DNA of 64,000 nt from Antedon mediterranea. Its lineage: Eukaryota; Echinodermata; Crinoidea; Comatulida; Antedonidae. A program made the position numbers and the translations under genes. Below the pieces are notes generated by a model. It had not been told where the DNA came from. It was given only the letters and a program-made list of their open reading frames with translations, and searched no databases. Of the stretch, positions 19,738 through 29,739 are shown one piece after another. Location of the stretch: positions 20,132,288 to 20,196,287 of the forward strand of contig NC_092676.1 in the NCBI RefSeq assembly GCF_964355755.1, in the 5' to 3' direction. Every line of letters begins with the position of its first letter. Position 1 is the stretch's first letter.

Positions 19738-22403
19738 TTAAGAGAATCTTGCAAGCAAAAGAACAATGGCGTTGGCAATCAAGGTGAAGAGACCAACACT
19801 AGGGCTGATGGCTCCAGATGCTGGGTTTTCCATGTCATTACAAAAATGATGATTGCAGCATTTGGTTGCAAACTTTTCGGGTGGATTACCTATAAACAAA
19901 ACAAGCATTTTATTTTAAAATTTCATATCTAATAAACAACATACCTTTCAATTATTGCTTATTAGATTTAGCATATAATATATATTTCATATTATTTCAA
20001 GTAAAATCAAATACGGGTTTAATGTTGCCATATATATATTTCTAAGGGCTTCTTTCTACTAAAACATTTTAAAATAACGGTTTTCCGTGAATATCGGTTT
20101 TGTTTAAAAAAAAAAAAAAAATTGAACCTTATTTCAAGTAAAATCAAATACGGGTTTAATGTTGCCATATATATTTCTAAGGGCTTCTTTCTACTAAAAC
20201 ATTTTAAAATAACGGTATTCCGTGAATATCGGTTTTGTTTAAAAAAAAAAAGATCGCATTGAACCTAAAAATTGCTTCAAAAAAACCGTTTTTAAAGACC
20301 GGTATTTGACGATAGAAACCCGGAATAAATTGGAGTTTTTAAAACAGTATTTAAATATCGGTTCTTTTTATGTGGACCCGTGATTCTGTTGGCAAAATAT
20401 ACCGTTCTTTCAACCGGTATTTTAAATCTGCATTCTCTTGCTCAACAGAAATAGGCAATACACTTCAACATAATGGCCTGTTTCTGCTGAGAGATTAATA
20501 CGGATTTAAATACCGTTGTTCTAAAATACGGTATTTTCTTGCCAAGTAGAAACGAGTCCACATAAAAGGAACCGATTCTGAACATGGTTTTTAAAAACCC
20601 ACATCGATTCCATTACCGGATTTAAAAACTGCCTTGAGCAAATTTATAAGAAAAAACGTTCTTTTGGGGGTTTCAACATCAACATGCCCAACGTTATTAT
20701 AGGAAGCTTTTGGTTTGTGACGGGACCGTCGATGATCAAAGTTCTTCAGTTAATTATTGTGCGCATACACGACATTAGAACGTTTTCTCTATCCATATTT
20801 CGGTATCCATATTTCGGTTTCTAGGTCCAGGCGACAGACCGACGACACTGACCTGTCGTTGTCGGTCCGTTGCGCACAACGAAAGCTCTCTAGTATTAAC
20901 ACGGCCGTCGGACGAATTGTAAATAATTTATAGTTACCGTCAATGGTAAGGTTTCTCCTCATGGCTTCTTCGTCATTGTATTCGAATATTCCGCTCATAC
21001 ACTCGTTGTTACATCTCCTTATAAAATAATGATTGCCCTCGTAACTCATTTTTGTTGCCTAAAAAAGAATCAATCATTAAAATGTACCGTATTAATTGTT
21101 AATTAAAAATTAATTATCATACTTTGAATATGGCGATTTTGCAGTTTTAATAAATTAGTTACTTCAGAAAAAAAACCGAAAATAATACTTATAAAAGGAT
21201 GAAAAAAAAAACTAATTTAACCAAAACCATTGTCTGACAGACAATTTCACTGACAATTATTTGCTGTTGTGACATTAAAATGTTAAATGTAAATAATTTT
21301 TTCGGGGGAAAAATACATCTCTAAGATTTTATTATAACATTATCAACAAGTACAGTCAGTCCGACTTGAACGACCGCCGTTTACGTTATCCAATAAAAAG
21401 TACTATTAAAAATACATGCCTATCTAAATCATAATACTACCCGAGAATTACTTGCGAATTTTTTTGCAAGTATTCTCAAATGTACTTAGTTTGAAATACA
21501 AATTACGTCAGAGTAGGGAAAAACTCCCTGACGCAAAGCTACTCCACAGTAGTTTAATACAATTACAAACACCTTCGTCGCTATAAACCCGTTAATGTTC
21601 AGCTTTCCTATAAAATTAAATACCATCCCGATAATATTTTGGATGAAAATTATAAATACTGTCACAAAAATGAAATAATAATTTATTCTAACACGTACTT
21701 CACAATATCCGCCTTCGCCTAGAGAACAGTTTTGTGATTTCTCTGGATGTCTGTGGCATTCAGAGTCGTCCAAACCATGACAATGGTAACACAGCGGCTC
21801 TGGAATAAAGCAACTATCGGTAGTTAAAAATGTTACATGTTTTACAATAATCTCTACAATAAAGTTACTTTTTTTCTTCAAAGGGTTTATCTGTGGCTGC
21901 GACACGATCGGTTCCACGCCCTTAACAGACACCGCGCGCTAGAGAATAATGTATATAGTACAGCACTGTTGGTATTTGTTGCAGCCAGATATAAGATCAA
22001 AGGACTGTTACAAGTTCCTATCTTGGCAAGACAAGCTCATTGGCCTGTTGTTATGCTCTGTCTACACTACTAAACCTTATGTGACAACAAAACGTGATGT
22101 GTCCATTGGACATGATGATGTCATATCACTACCATATTTGGGCATATCACTACCATATTTGGGCACATCACACTTTTTTTGTCAAATTAGTTTGATAGTG
22201 TAGACAGAGCTTAAGATTACCTTGATACAACCATGGACCAACATATCTATAGGCCCATGATGTAGGCCTAACGAATGATCTCTAACGCTTTTGTGGTACG
22301 TACCTCCTTTATATTCTTCTTCATGGCTGCTCTCTCCTCCTTCTGTGGGCTCCTGTGCAAATGCGACAACCGCAAGGGCAAGTACGAATACAAACAGCTT
22401 CAT
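19738..22403 (-). CDS. Ly6/uPAR-type three-finger protein, secreted and probably GPI-anchored
   Basis: Four exons join in phase: 22403-22304, 21799-21699, 21058-20938, 19889-19738, giving 157 residues. The signal peptide is MKLFVFVLALAVVAFA, followed by a short acidic linker (EGGESSHEEEY). The LU domain follows with ten cysteines in canonical order: CYHC, SEC, NC, YC, RRC, NEC, then CCNHHFCN. CCx4CN is the diagnostic end of Ly6/uPAR domains. A hydrophobic tail (VGLFTLIANAIVLLLARF) after a small-residue stretch fits a GPI-attachment signal. All splice sites are GT-AG and phases match (1, 0, 1). I cannot name an orthologue. Family members act as receptors or receptor modulators at the cell surface. 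Confidence 0.9.
19992..20255. repeat. Tandem duplication, 137-bp period
   Basis: Two copies run from TTATTTCAAGTAAAATCAAA to a CGGTTTTGTTTAAAAAAA tract, starting at 19992 and 20129. They are nearly identical. The duplication lies in the last intron of the Ly6-type gene, directly beside the fold-back element. Confidence 0.9.
20256..20660. mobile_element. Fold-back element (long imperfect inverted repeat)
   Basis: The left half contains TTCTTTTTATGTGGACCCGT and ACCGTTCTTTCAACCGGTAT. The right half contains their complements in reverse order (AATACCGTTGTTCTAAAATA and GAGTCCACATAAAAGGAACC). Arms of about 190 bp are diverged. A half-copy of the family is at 44525-44690. No ORF is present. Confidence 0.75.
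21876..22050. repeat. Dispersed repeat, copy 2 (pair with 13600-13742)
   Basis: It matches the copy in the zinc-transporter intron and lies immediately beside MITE family A copy 4, in intron 1 of the Ly6-type gene. Confidence 0.65.
22052..22213. mobile_element. MITE family A, copy 4
   Basis: The ends TATGCTCTGTCTACACTACT and GATAGTGTAGACAGAGCTTA are complementary. The interior contains a direct duplication of CATATCACTACCATATTTGG. It is intronic in the Ly6-type gene. Confidence 0.85.
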
Positions 22404-22663
22404 CTTGTTGCTTATAGTTGCTTAACTATTCACGGAAAAAAAAAAATATGTGTAACTTTTGAACCCACATTCTAAGTAAAAAATTGTCATAAAAAGATTT
22501 TTTTTAATGTAACGGCACGCCTTGGTGCAAGCCGCAATATAAGATAATATAAAAAGAATACTGTTACGTGCTAAAACAAAGAGTCTTTCAAAAAAGTTCT
22601 CCTTTAAAGCAATGCTACGGACTCATCCATTAATATAGTTTGATAATTAAAAATCGGACTTAC

Positions 22664-22736
22664 CAAAATTGTTTGATCCAATAGATGTCTTGACTACTGA
22701 GATAGTGAGCGGTGGTAACACACCCCTGCCTTTTAT
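22664..22736 (-). promoter_or_regulatory. Likely 5' UTR exon and TATA-like box of the Ly6-type gene
   Basis: On the minus strand ATAAAAGG (22736-22729) lies about 30 nt before a probable start site. A strong GTAAGT donor begins at 22663. A matching acceptor TTTTCCGTGAATAG lies at 22426, just 5' of the ATG exon. This gives a non-coding first exon of roughly 40 nt. It is inferred from signals only. Confidence 0.4.
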
Positions 22737-22739
22737 TGT

Positions 22740-25590
22740 GCGAGATTCCGCAAGTCATCATCATATTCAACACCCTTTTATACCAATATTTGTCTTAAAA
22801 CTTCTTCTGTAGTTTCGTGTTTCCCTGGAAACACTGTTAAATAAGGTCTTTGGTCCAAAGCGGCTCAGATCTTGTTTTAGTAGTAAAAGTAGATTATGTA
22901 AACAGCGTTCCCGCATTTCCATTGGATACCGTAGTTTATTGTAGTATGATCATGACGTCAAAGGACAGAAGCAGGACAAAAATATGATGGGTGCAAACTT
23001 ATTCTTAAAATAAATTTGCCACATGTGTCATATGCCTTGCTTTGGAGAGGCATGAAGTGACGGATCCATGATTTTGAAATAGGGTGGGGGGGGGGGGGGC
23101 TAAAATTTGTAGGTGCCAAACTGAATTTATTGTCCTTATCTTTTGCATTTCACAGGGCCGGCTGCAACCCCTCTCCCCCTTGAATCCGCCTATGGCATGC
23201 AGGAGTCGAGAGGGAGGGAAAAAGGTGTCCACTCTGAGTGGGGTATGGAGTCCGGGCTTCATGCTATGTAACAAGCCAGAGATATGTAAATACAAGTACG
23301 AATGTATTCAGCTGATTGTTGTTATTTTGTAATTGTTTTCAGAAGATTATAGACCATGCTGTTGGATCGGAAAATGATGAACCTAAAAAAACCGCGTCAA
23401 TGGTCAAAAAGGCACTTTATCACGTACAGTACGCCTAAAAATTATGTTTGGATTCATTTTATAATTTCGCTTTGTGGTATACTTAATCTCCGACACCCCC
23501 TACCCCATCTCACCCACTTACATTACCTATCGTACCTATTTTCCACCAGTCTTCCATCACACACGTCTTTAACCCGTACCACCACGTCACATTATTTGTA
23601 GTCACCCATGAAAAAAATTCAAAAGCCAGAGGTAAAGGTCCGTTGCTGTTTTGGGTGTTTCCAAATCAATGGAAGGATTATATTCAATATTATTATAAGG
23701 AGGCGAAGAAGGTTTGTGTATATTTACTTAATTAGGCATTGAGACACGAACTGGGTAACACTGATCTTACATAATAAAGAACTACAATAGCTGACCTATA
23801 GCATATATTTTTCCCATAATACACAGTTGGTTATAAAGAGATATGCCTAGTCATTTTGACGTACATCTTAATATTTGTTACCACTTTGGTTAGACTTGCC
23901 CCAAGTCTGTATTATCTTTTTTTTTTATTTATTTGTTTTTATTTCGACCGCGATTTTTGTCTGAAAATACAAAATCAAGTAGTATACGTATGAAACGCCA
24001 TATGTGCCAAAATATTTATCTTTTTACTAATATTAAGACAAAACTCCGTCTGGAACCCAGACTACACTTTGGTGATCCATCACGTCGTGATTGGTTAAAT
24101 TACTTGGGAACCAAATAGAAGTGTGATCGAGGTAACGTAGTCGGGAACCTCTGACTATAAAAACGTACGGACAAGCATAATTCTCCAAATAGTCGCATAA
24201 GAATGAAATGAGGCTCATTTTTGGCAGAACAACATCCCGAAAATGCTATAGACAATAATTATAACTGTAATACTTTTATTGAAGAAAAAGTTACTATCAC
24301 CTATTCTCTTCTCCTTCTTTGTTTTTTTAAAGTGGTCTTTAAATGGAGGAAACTGTTGAGCTGGGTCAATTCAAACTGTGGTCTTTGTTCTCTAATTAGA
24401 GGGACTCTAAAATTGAAGAGAGTATAATGGTATAGGTTGTATATCGGTCTTTAATTGTAGCAGGGAAGAGTGAATCCCTGATTGGAGCGAGTCTTTATTG
24501 GAGGGAGACCTGTATATGTATTAACTAGTATTTTTCACACTAAAAGACAACTCAAATCATTATTATTATTAATTTATACATTTGGAAACTACAGTTGAAC
24601 CTCGTTGAACCATACACCACCCTTAACGGCCGCACTTTCAAAAGGAAGCCAGTTTGTTCTTCTTATCTAATGAGTGCATTTGCATTTTACCTCTCGTAAC
24701 TTTTTTTTTTAAACTAAACATTAGATTTTTTGTATAATAAATTACCTCCCGTAAGCAGCTACCTACAAAATTTGTATTGACTTTTGAAAACAAAAATACA
24801 ATTTTGATACTCATTGCGCTTTATATATTAGCTTTATTCGAAGCGGTTTTAAAAACATTTCTGTGGAGAACATTCCTGTGTTTTTCAGGTGAGATTAGAA
24901 CACTACAGAGATTTTGATCGACCATTTATCATAATGATAAAAGCTTTTAAAATGTGTCTGAAAATCATAAATGATACCAAACCACCTGATCATAAACAAT
25001 AACATACACTTAGCTGGAGAATTTAGAGGTCCGTAGAACGCCGACAAATATCGTGCATAGCTGGTCATATAGGCCTAATACGTGATTTTGACCCTCTATC
25101 GGCAGAACCTCTCGTAAGCGATCACTTATAGTCCCATAAGCGACAACTTTTCCCGGTCCAACTGTATACATTATTAATATTCTAGCCCTAAATACAATTG
25201 ATATTTTATTTCAATAAAGACATTAAAATAAAGATACTGAATTACGCTTCATTGTTTTTGACTATTCATAGTCTTAACTTGTGTAATTAGAAAGTAGGCC
25301 ATATATCATGACATTTCTTCAGAATTATTTGGTTATTTTTATTGGTTTTTCCGAAGTTCAAATCTTTTGAATGACTAATGTCATTTTGCGTATTTTAAGA
25401 AAAAAAGCATTTTTAGATTTCATATATTGCATAAGTAGAGTTACAAAACAAAGTTGATTGCGAAACAGCAATGACATCATTTATATTTCACTGCAATCGT
25501 TCATTACGTGGGCTTTTACAAGTCCTATTCTTATACATGTAACTTCCACTACTACCTTCTCTCGGGTTTTAGTGAAAGTAACATCAATGT
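22740..25590. other. Intergenic region, no gene recognised
   Basis: A poly-G run occurs at about 23085-23099. A segment at 23981-24030 is the inverted match of 8163-8215, so both belong to an interspersed repeat. No exon is supported on either strand. Confidence 0.45.
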
Positions 25591-25666
25591 GAACGGAAAC
25601 GGTGAATAATACATGTAGGCCTAAATAGGCCTGCTAGTTTTAACAAAATAATTAGTCATTCGGAAA

Positions 25667-26253
25667 AAATGGCATGAAGAAAAATGGGGATTTGTAGAGG
25701 CTAGATTGGGGGTGGGGGAGGGATGGGTTCAAGATTAAAGTTTCAAGATTCAATTTATTGTCACATAACATAACATACATGAAATTTATTTTCCTGAGCT
25801 TAGAAACATAGATACAATACAATTTAAAACACAATATAAAAACGTAACACCTTAACTAATTATCTTGAATTAATGTACATTGTATAGATGACAAGTATAT
25901 AGAAAAAAAGAGTCTCTAAAATGGTTGGTTTTAACTTTGCATTACCGAATTCTACCATTAAAACAATACTATTTAGTGGATGAGTCACATCTTTTTATCC
26001 ATCTATTATCCATTCTAATTTATTAAGAGCCGTTTTATCACAAAGATTACATATACTTTCAATTTCTACGCCAATTATTTTACATTATCAAGGTACTGTT
26101 TGGTTTTCATTATTATTACATTTTTATTATTATTGTTATTTTATTAGCATAATTGTAATGTGGTTTTAGTAAATTTGATTGTAGAACGCATATTCATATC
26201 GAGGTGTTCCACTGCTACAAAAGTGTGTTCAAATAAATTATTATTATTATTTT
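25667..26253 (+). mobile_element. Retro-insertion with target-site duplication ATTCGGAAA
   Basis: ATTCGGAAA occurs at 25658-25666 and again at 26254-26262, and the 168-bp repeat unit resumes across the gap. The insert ends in AATAAATTATTATTATTATT directly before the second copy, a non-LTR style tail. Near its left end, ATTCAATTTATTGTCACATA looks like the 3' end of a LINE in reverse orientation. This suggests 5' inversion or a composite insert. Confidence 0.7.
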
Positions 26254-26897
26254 ATTCGGAAACAAAGATTTCTAAGACCTAGTTAATAGGCCTCAGTTAA
26301 ATGAAAAATCTTAAAACCATTATTCACCAAACGGTGAATAATACATGTAAATAGGGCCTACTAAGTTTAAAAAAAAAAAAGACATTCGGAAACCAAGAGT
26401 TCTAATAGACCTAATTATAGTTCAGTTAGAATAGTGGGAAGTTAAGTTAATAGGCCTATACAGTCAAATGAAAAATCTTAAAAACCATTATTCACCAAAA
26501 GGTGAATAATACATGTAAATAGGGCCTACTAAGTTTAAAAAAAAAAAGACATTCGGAAACCAAGAGTTCTAATAGACCTAATTATAGTTCAGTTAGAATA
26601 GTGGGAAGTTAAGTTAATAGGCCTATACAGTCAAATGAAAAATCTTAAAAACCATTATTCACCAAAAGGTGAATAATACATGTAAATAGGGCCTACTAAG
26701 TTAAAAAAAATTACACATTCAGAAACCAAGAGCTCTATTAGCCTCCTAAACTTTAAATAAAATAAATTCTTAGTTTTATTGTATATTATTATATATATAT
26801 ATATATATAATATATTAAAATAAATAGACATTCGGAAACCAAGAGTTCTAATAGACCTAATTATAGTTTATTATAGTTATATAATATATTATATATA

Positions 26898-27082
26898 TAA
26901 ACACAACAGGCATAGAAATAAATTCCAAACCGCCCGGTGATACACTGAAAATTATTTAATTAATTTTTGAAACGATAAAGATGAGGAAATCTGGGAGAAT
27001 GAGAAGAAGTCGCCCCAACCGAGACCCGAACTCGGACCGTCTGCTTGATATGCAGTTGCCCTAACCATTAGACCACTGGGGC
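26898..27082 (-). mobile_element. tRNA-derived SINE, full-length copy
   Basis: The head (27082-27011) folds as a tRNA: acceptor GCCCCAG/TTGGGGC, D stem GTCT/GGGC, anticodon arm ACTGC-ATATCAA-GCAGA (anticodon ATC, one end mismatch) and T arm CCGAG-TTCGGGT-CTCGG. No T-run terminator follows. A body of about 110 nt (through TTTAATTAATTT, TATCACCGGGCGGTTTGG) ends in a TA tail. A second copy lies at 27262-27426 and a fragment at 4004-4060. Confidence 0.85.
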
Positions 27083-27261
27083 TTTCATTGTTCTTTAACT
27101 CGATCGGATAACGACCCTTTAACATTCTCGGCGTGGTACGGTTGGAACACAACTAGTCCTCAGTTGTACGCACGCGCACCAGAGATCAAATTGATACGCC
27201 CTCATCTATAATTCAGTATATTTATTCACTAAGCGGGATCTCGAGAGATACTTATATATAT

Positions 27262-27426
27262 ATATAAACACAACAGGCATAGAAATAAATTCCAAACCAC
27301 CCGGTGATACACTGAAAATTATTTAATTAATTTTTGAAACGATAAAGATGAGGAAATCTGGGAGAATGAGAAAAAGTCGCTCCAACCGAGACTCGAACTC
27401 GAACCGTCTACTTGATATGCAGTTGA
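27262..27426 (-). mobile_element. tRNA-derived SINE, 5'-truncated copy
   Basis: It is nearly identical to 26898-27082 from the TA tail through the T arm and part of the anticodon arm. It then stops at GATATGCAGTTG, where the 168-bp repeat resumes. It has the same orientation as the first copy. Confidence 0.85.
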
Positions 27427-27499
27427 CAGATTAGTGGGAAGTTCAGTTGAAAAGCCTACAGTCACATGACAAATCTTTCAAAAAAATATCTAATTATTG

Positions 27500-28350
27500 G
27501 AAATATTAGGCCCTACAGTAATTATCCGATACTATATGCCACGGAAATATAATAGTCTTATAGATCCCATTGGCTCCGTCGACCAATGGGATATATTCTT
27601 TTTTTTTATCGGTTACAGCCATCCATTGAGATCATTTGAAGTATTAGAAAGAGAAGAGTACCTAAACATTCAAATTATTATCGACTGTCTTTAAAAAGTA
27701 ATTGTTGATTTTACATAATAGCAACCATTAATTTTTTTGCAAGAGGGTAAAAAAAATAACGGACTTGATCAGCTTCAATATTTATCATTATCAATTTTTT
27801 TAATCTGGCATTAAATATCCTGATGCTACTTATACTGCCTCATTGCTGATATGAATGTGAACACGTATACAGAAGAATATATACTTGTTAAATTATACGA
27901 CACCAATGATAATGTAAATTTGCCATCACGTGACAAACTATGTTATGCGTTCGAGTTGAGCTACAGTATCAGCAGCGAGTGAATGAAGCGGAGGATCTTA
28001 CAAGTATGTAAGTACTGTATATAGTGTATTGTTATGCATTCGCAGACACGTCACAATAGGCCCAATAAGCACCAATAAGACCGTGCATGTAATAATAACG
28101 TATTGACGTTTAGGATTATTATTTGGCTTCATATAGGCCTTACAACTTCCACTCACATAACATCCTGTGGGTTTTTGTGGAAGTAGTAATATCCATCCAT
28201 GAGGATGGAAAGAAAATATACGGAAATGACCAAGTTTAAAAATAAACTCAAAGGATAAAAATACTTTCTCTTCTTCGTCAAGTTAAATCGTGTGTGTTGG
28301 AGAATTCGGAAAAACCAAATGTTTTGATTAATTCTAAATGTGTATCATTA
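27500..28350. other. No recognised gene or repeat
   Basis: This is AT-rich sequence. The short frame at 27497-27694 has no recognisable motif. Confidence 0.4.
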
Positions 28351-28370
28351 TTACCTCCGCCAAGGAGGTT

Positions 28371-28935
28371 ATAATGCTTTTGTTTCATCTCGTCTGGACT
28401 GTAATAACTCGCTTCTGTACGGCCTACCAACTTCTTATCTGTCTCCTCTTCAACGAATCCAAAATTCCGCCGCAAGACTTATCACTGGCACTAAACGACA
28501 TGAACATATTTCTCCCGTTTTACGTGACTTACACTGGTTGCCTGTTGATCAGCGCATTCGTTTTAAAATCCTGTTGCTGACATATAAGGCCATCAACGGA
28601 TGTGCTCCAGCCTACATATGTGACATCATTACTCCGTCAACCAACTCTTCGCTTCGTTCATCCAGCAGACTTCTTCTAAAACCTGGACCCCGTTCCAGAA
28701 CTCGGTTTTACGGTGATCGTGCTTTCGCTGTCGCAGCCCCAAAACTCTGGAACACTCTACCACTCGAAATACGCTCATCAAAATCTGTTTTCACATTTAA
28801 AACTAAACTCAAAACTCATCTCTTCAGAGAAGCATAATCGCACGCTACTACTTGCACTGATCTTGGAAAACACAGCGCTTTGAAACCTTTGTCTCTTGCG
28901 CTTTATAAATGTTATTTATTATTATTATTATTATG
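28371..28935 (+). mobile_element. LINE 3' end (CR1/L2-clade RT C-terminus)
   Basis: The frame to TAA at 28835-28837 encodes SRLDCNNSLLYGLPTSYLS, IQNSAARLITGTKRHEHI, LRDLHWLPVDQRIRFKILLL and GDRAFAVAAPKLWNTLPLEI. This is the well-known C-terminal domain of CR1/L2-type LINEs (LHWLPV, GDRAF-AAP-LWN-LP). It is followed by a short UTR and a TTATTATTATTA tail. It is 5' truncated, and the upstream Met in the frame belongs to the neighbouring repeat. Confidence 0.85.
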
Positions 28936-28949
28936 TTTTCACTCCTGTA

Positions 28950-28995
28950 TGTTTGTGTGTGTGTTTGTGTGTGTGTGTGTTTGTGTGTGTGTCTG
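28950..28995. repeat. (TG)n microsatellite
   Basis: TG repeats with periodic TTTG interruptions, between the LINE tail and the repeat interior. Confidence 0.9.
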
Positions 28996-29739
28996 TGAAC
29001 AGCCTGGAGGCCACAGTTTTTATCCGATTCTAACCAAATTTGGACACAATGATCTATGCCCAAAAAGCTCGGACGAGTTCGAATTTGATGGGGAAAGGTC
29101 ATAGGTCAAGGTCACAACTAACAAAAAACTATTTTACTGCCTAGAGACCACAGTTTTGATCCGATTCTCACCAAACTTAACCACAATGATCAATGACACA
29201 TCATATAATTGTGGTTAAATTTTGAAGGGTCAGGGTCAAAGATCAAGGTCCACAAAAAAAAAAAATAAATAGAAAAATAATAAAAAAAAAAAAACCCTCA
29301 GTGGGACTTGAACCAGCGATCTCAACTGTGAGAGGCTGGATACATAACCATTACACCACACTGTCATCCACAACTTTGTAGTGTGCAGTTAATATATTTA
29401 CACATAGACCTAATAAAAAAAATGTAAAAAAAAAATATTCAGGGGGAATTTTATGTAGGGGAATTTTACAGTAGGCGGAGGTTTGTACTCTCGGAGTACC
29501 CTCTAGTTTTTTATGTTTCAGATGTTGGGAATTAAAAAAAAAACACACAAAAAAACCAACATATAAATGCATACAAAAAATAACAGCTGCTGCTCCCACA
29601 GAATAGCTTTGATCGTTGCAGAAAGAAACAAATAGTCATTTTATTATGGCTGTTAAATGTTATGGGAAGGGGGGAGGGGGAATAAAGCCTGTTTATCCCC
29701 TGCCTAAATCCGCGCCTGACCTGCATGGGGTGTTACTTG

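Larger units (their letters stand above)
25590..27490. repeat. 168-bp tandem array, interrupted
   Basis: Units contain GACATTCGGAAACCAAGAGT, ATAGTGGGAAGTTAAGTTAA and the small hairpin ATTATTCACC-AAAA-GGTGAATAAT. They repeat at 26343, 26511 and 26678 (period about 168), with partial or diverged units at 25590 and 26825-27480. A retro-insertion (25667-26253) breaks the first unit and two SINEs break the last. Confidence 0.85.
28353..29507. mobile_element. CTCCGCC-ended repeat element containing a LINE 3' end
   Basis: The left end ACCTCCGCCAAGGAGGTT and right end GGCGGAGGTTTGTACTCTCG share an inverted CCTCCGCC terminus. Paired segments inside read CCGATTCTAACCAAATTTGG and CCGATTCTCACCAAACTTAA, near AAGGTCA words. 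A tRNA-like block (29291-29365, box B-like GGTTCAAGTCC on the minus strand) is also inside. The family's right terminus recurs at 11279-11330. The LINE segment directly abuts the left end. Confidence 0.6.

Noticed and set aside
26343-26720. CRISPR-like direct repeats
   Set aside because: The 168-bp units are contiguous with no unique spacers, and the genome is eukaryotic.
29291-29365. Possible tRNA gene on the minus strand
   Set aside because: A box B-like GGTTCAAGTCC and partial cloverleaf are visible, but the T and anticodon stems are poor. It is treated as a tRNA-derived part of the repeat.
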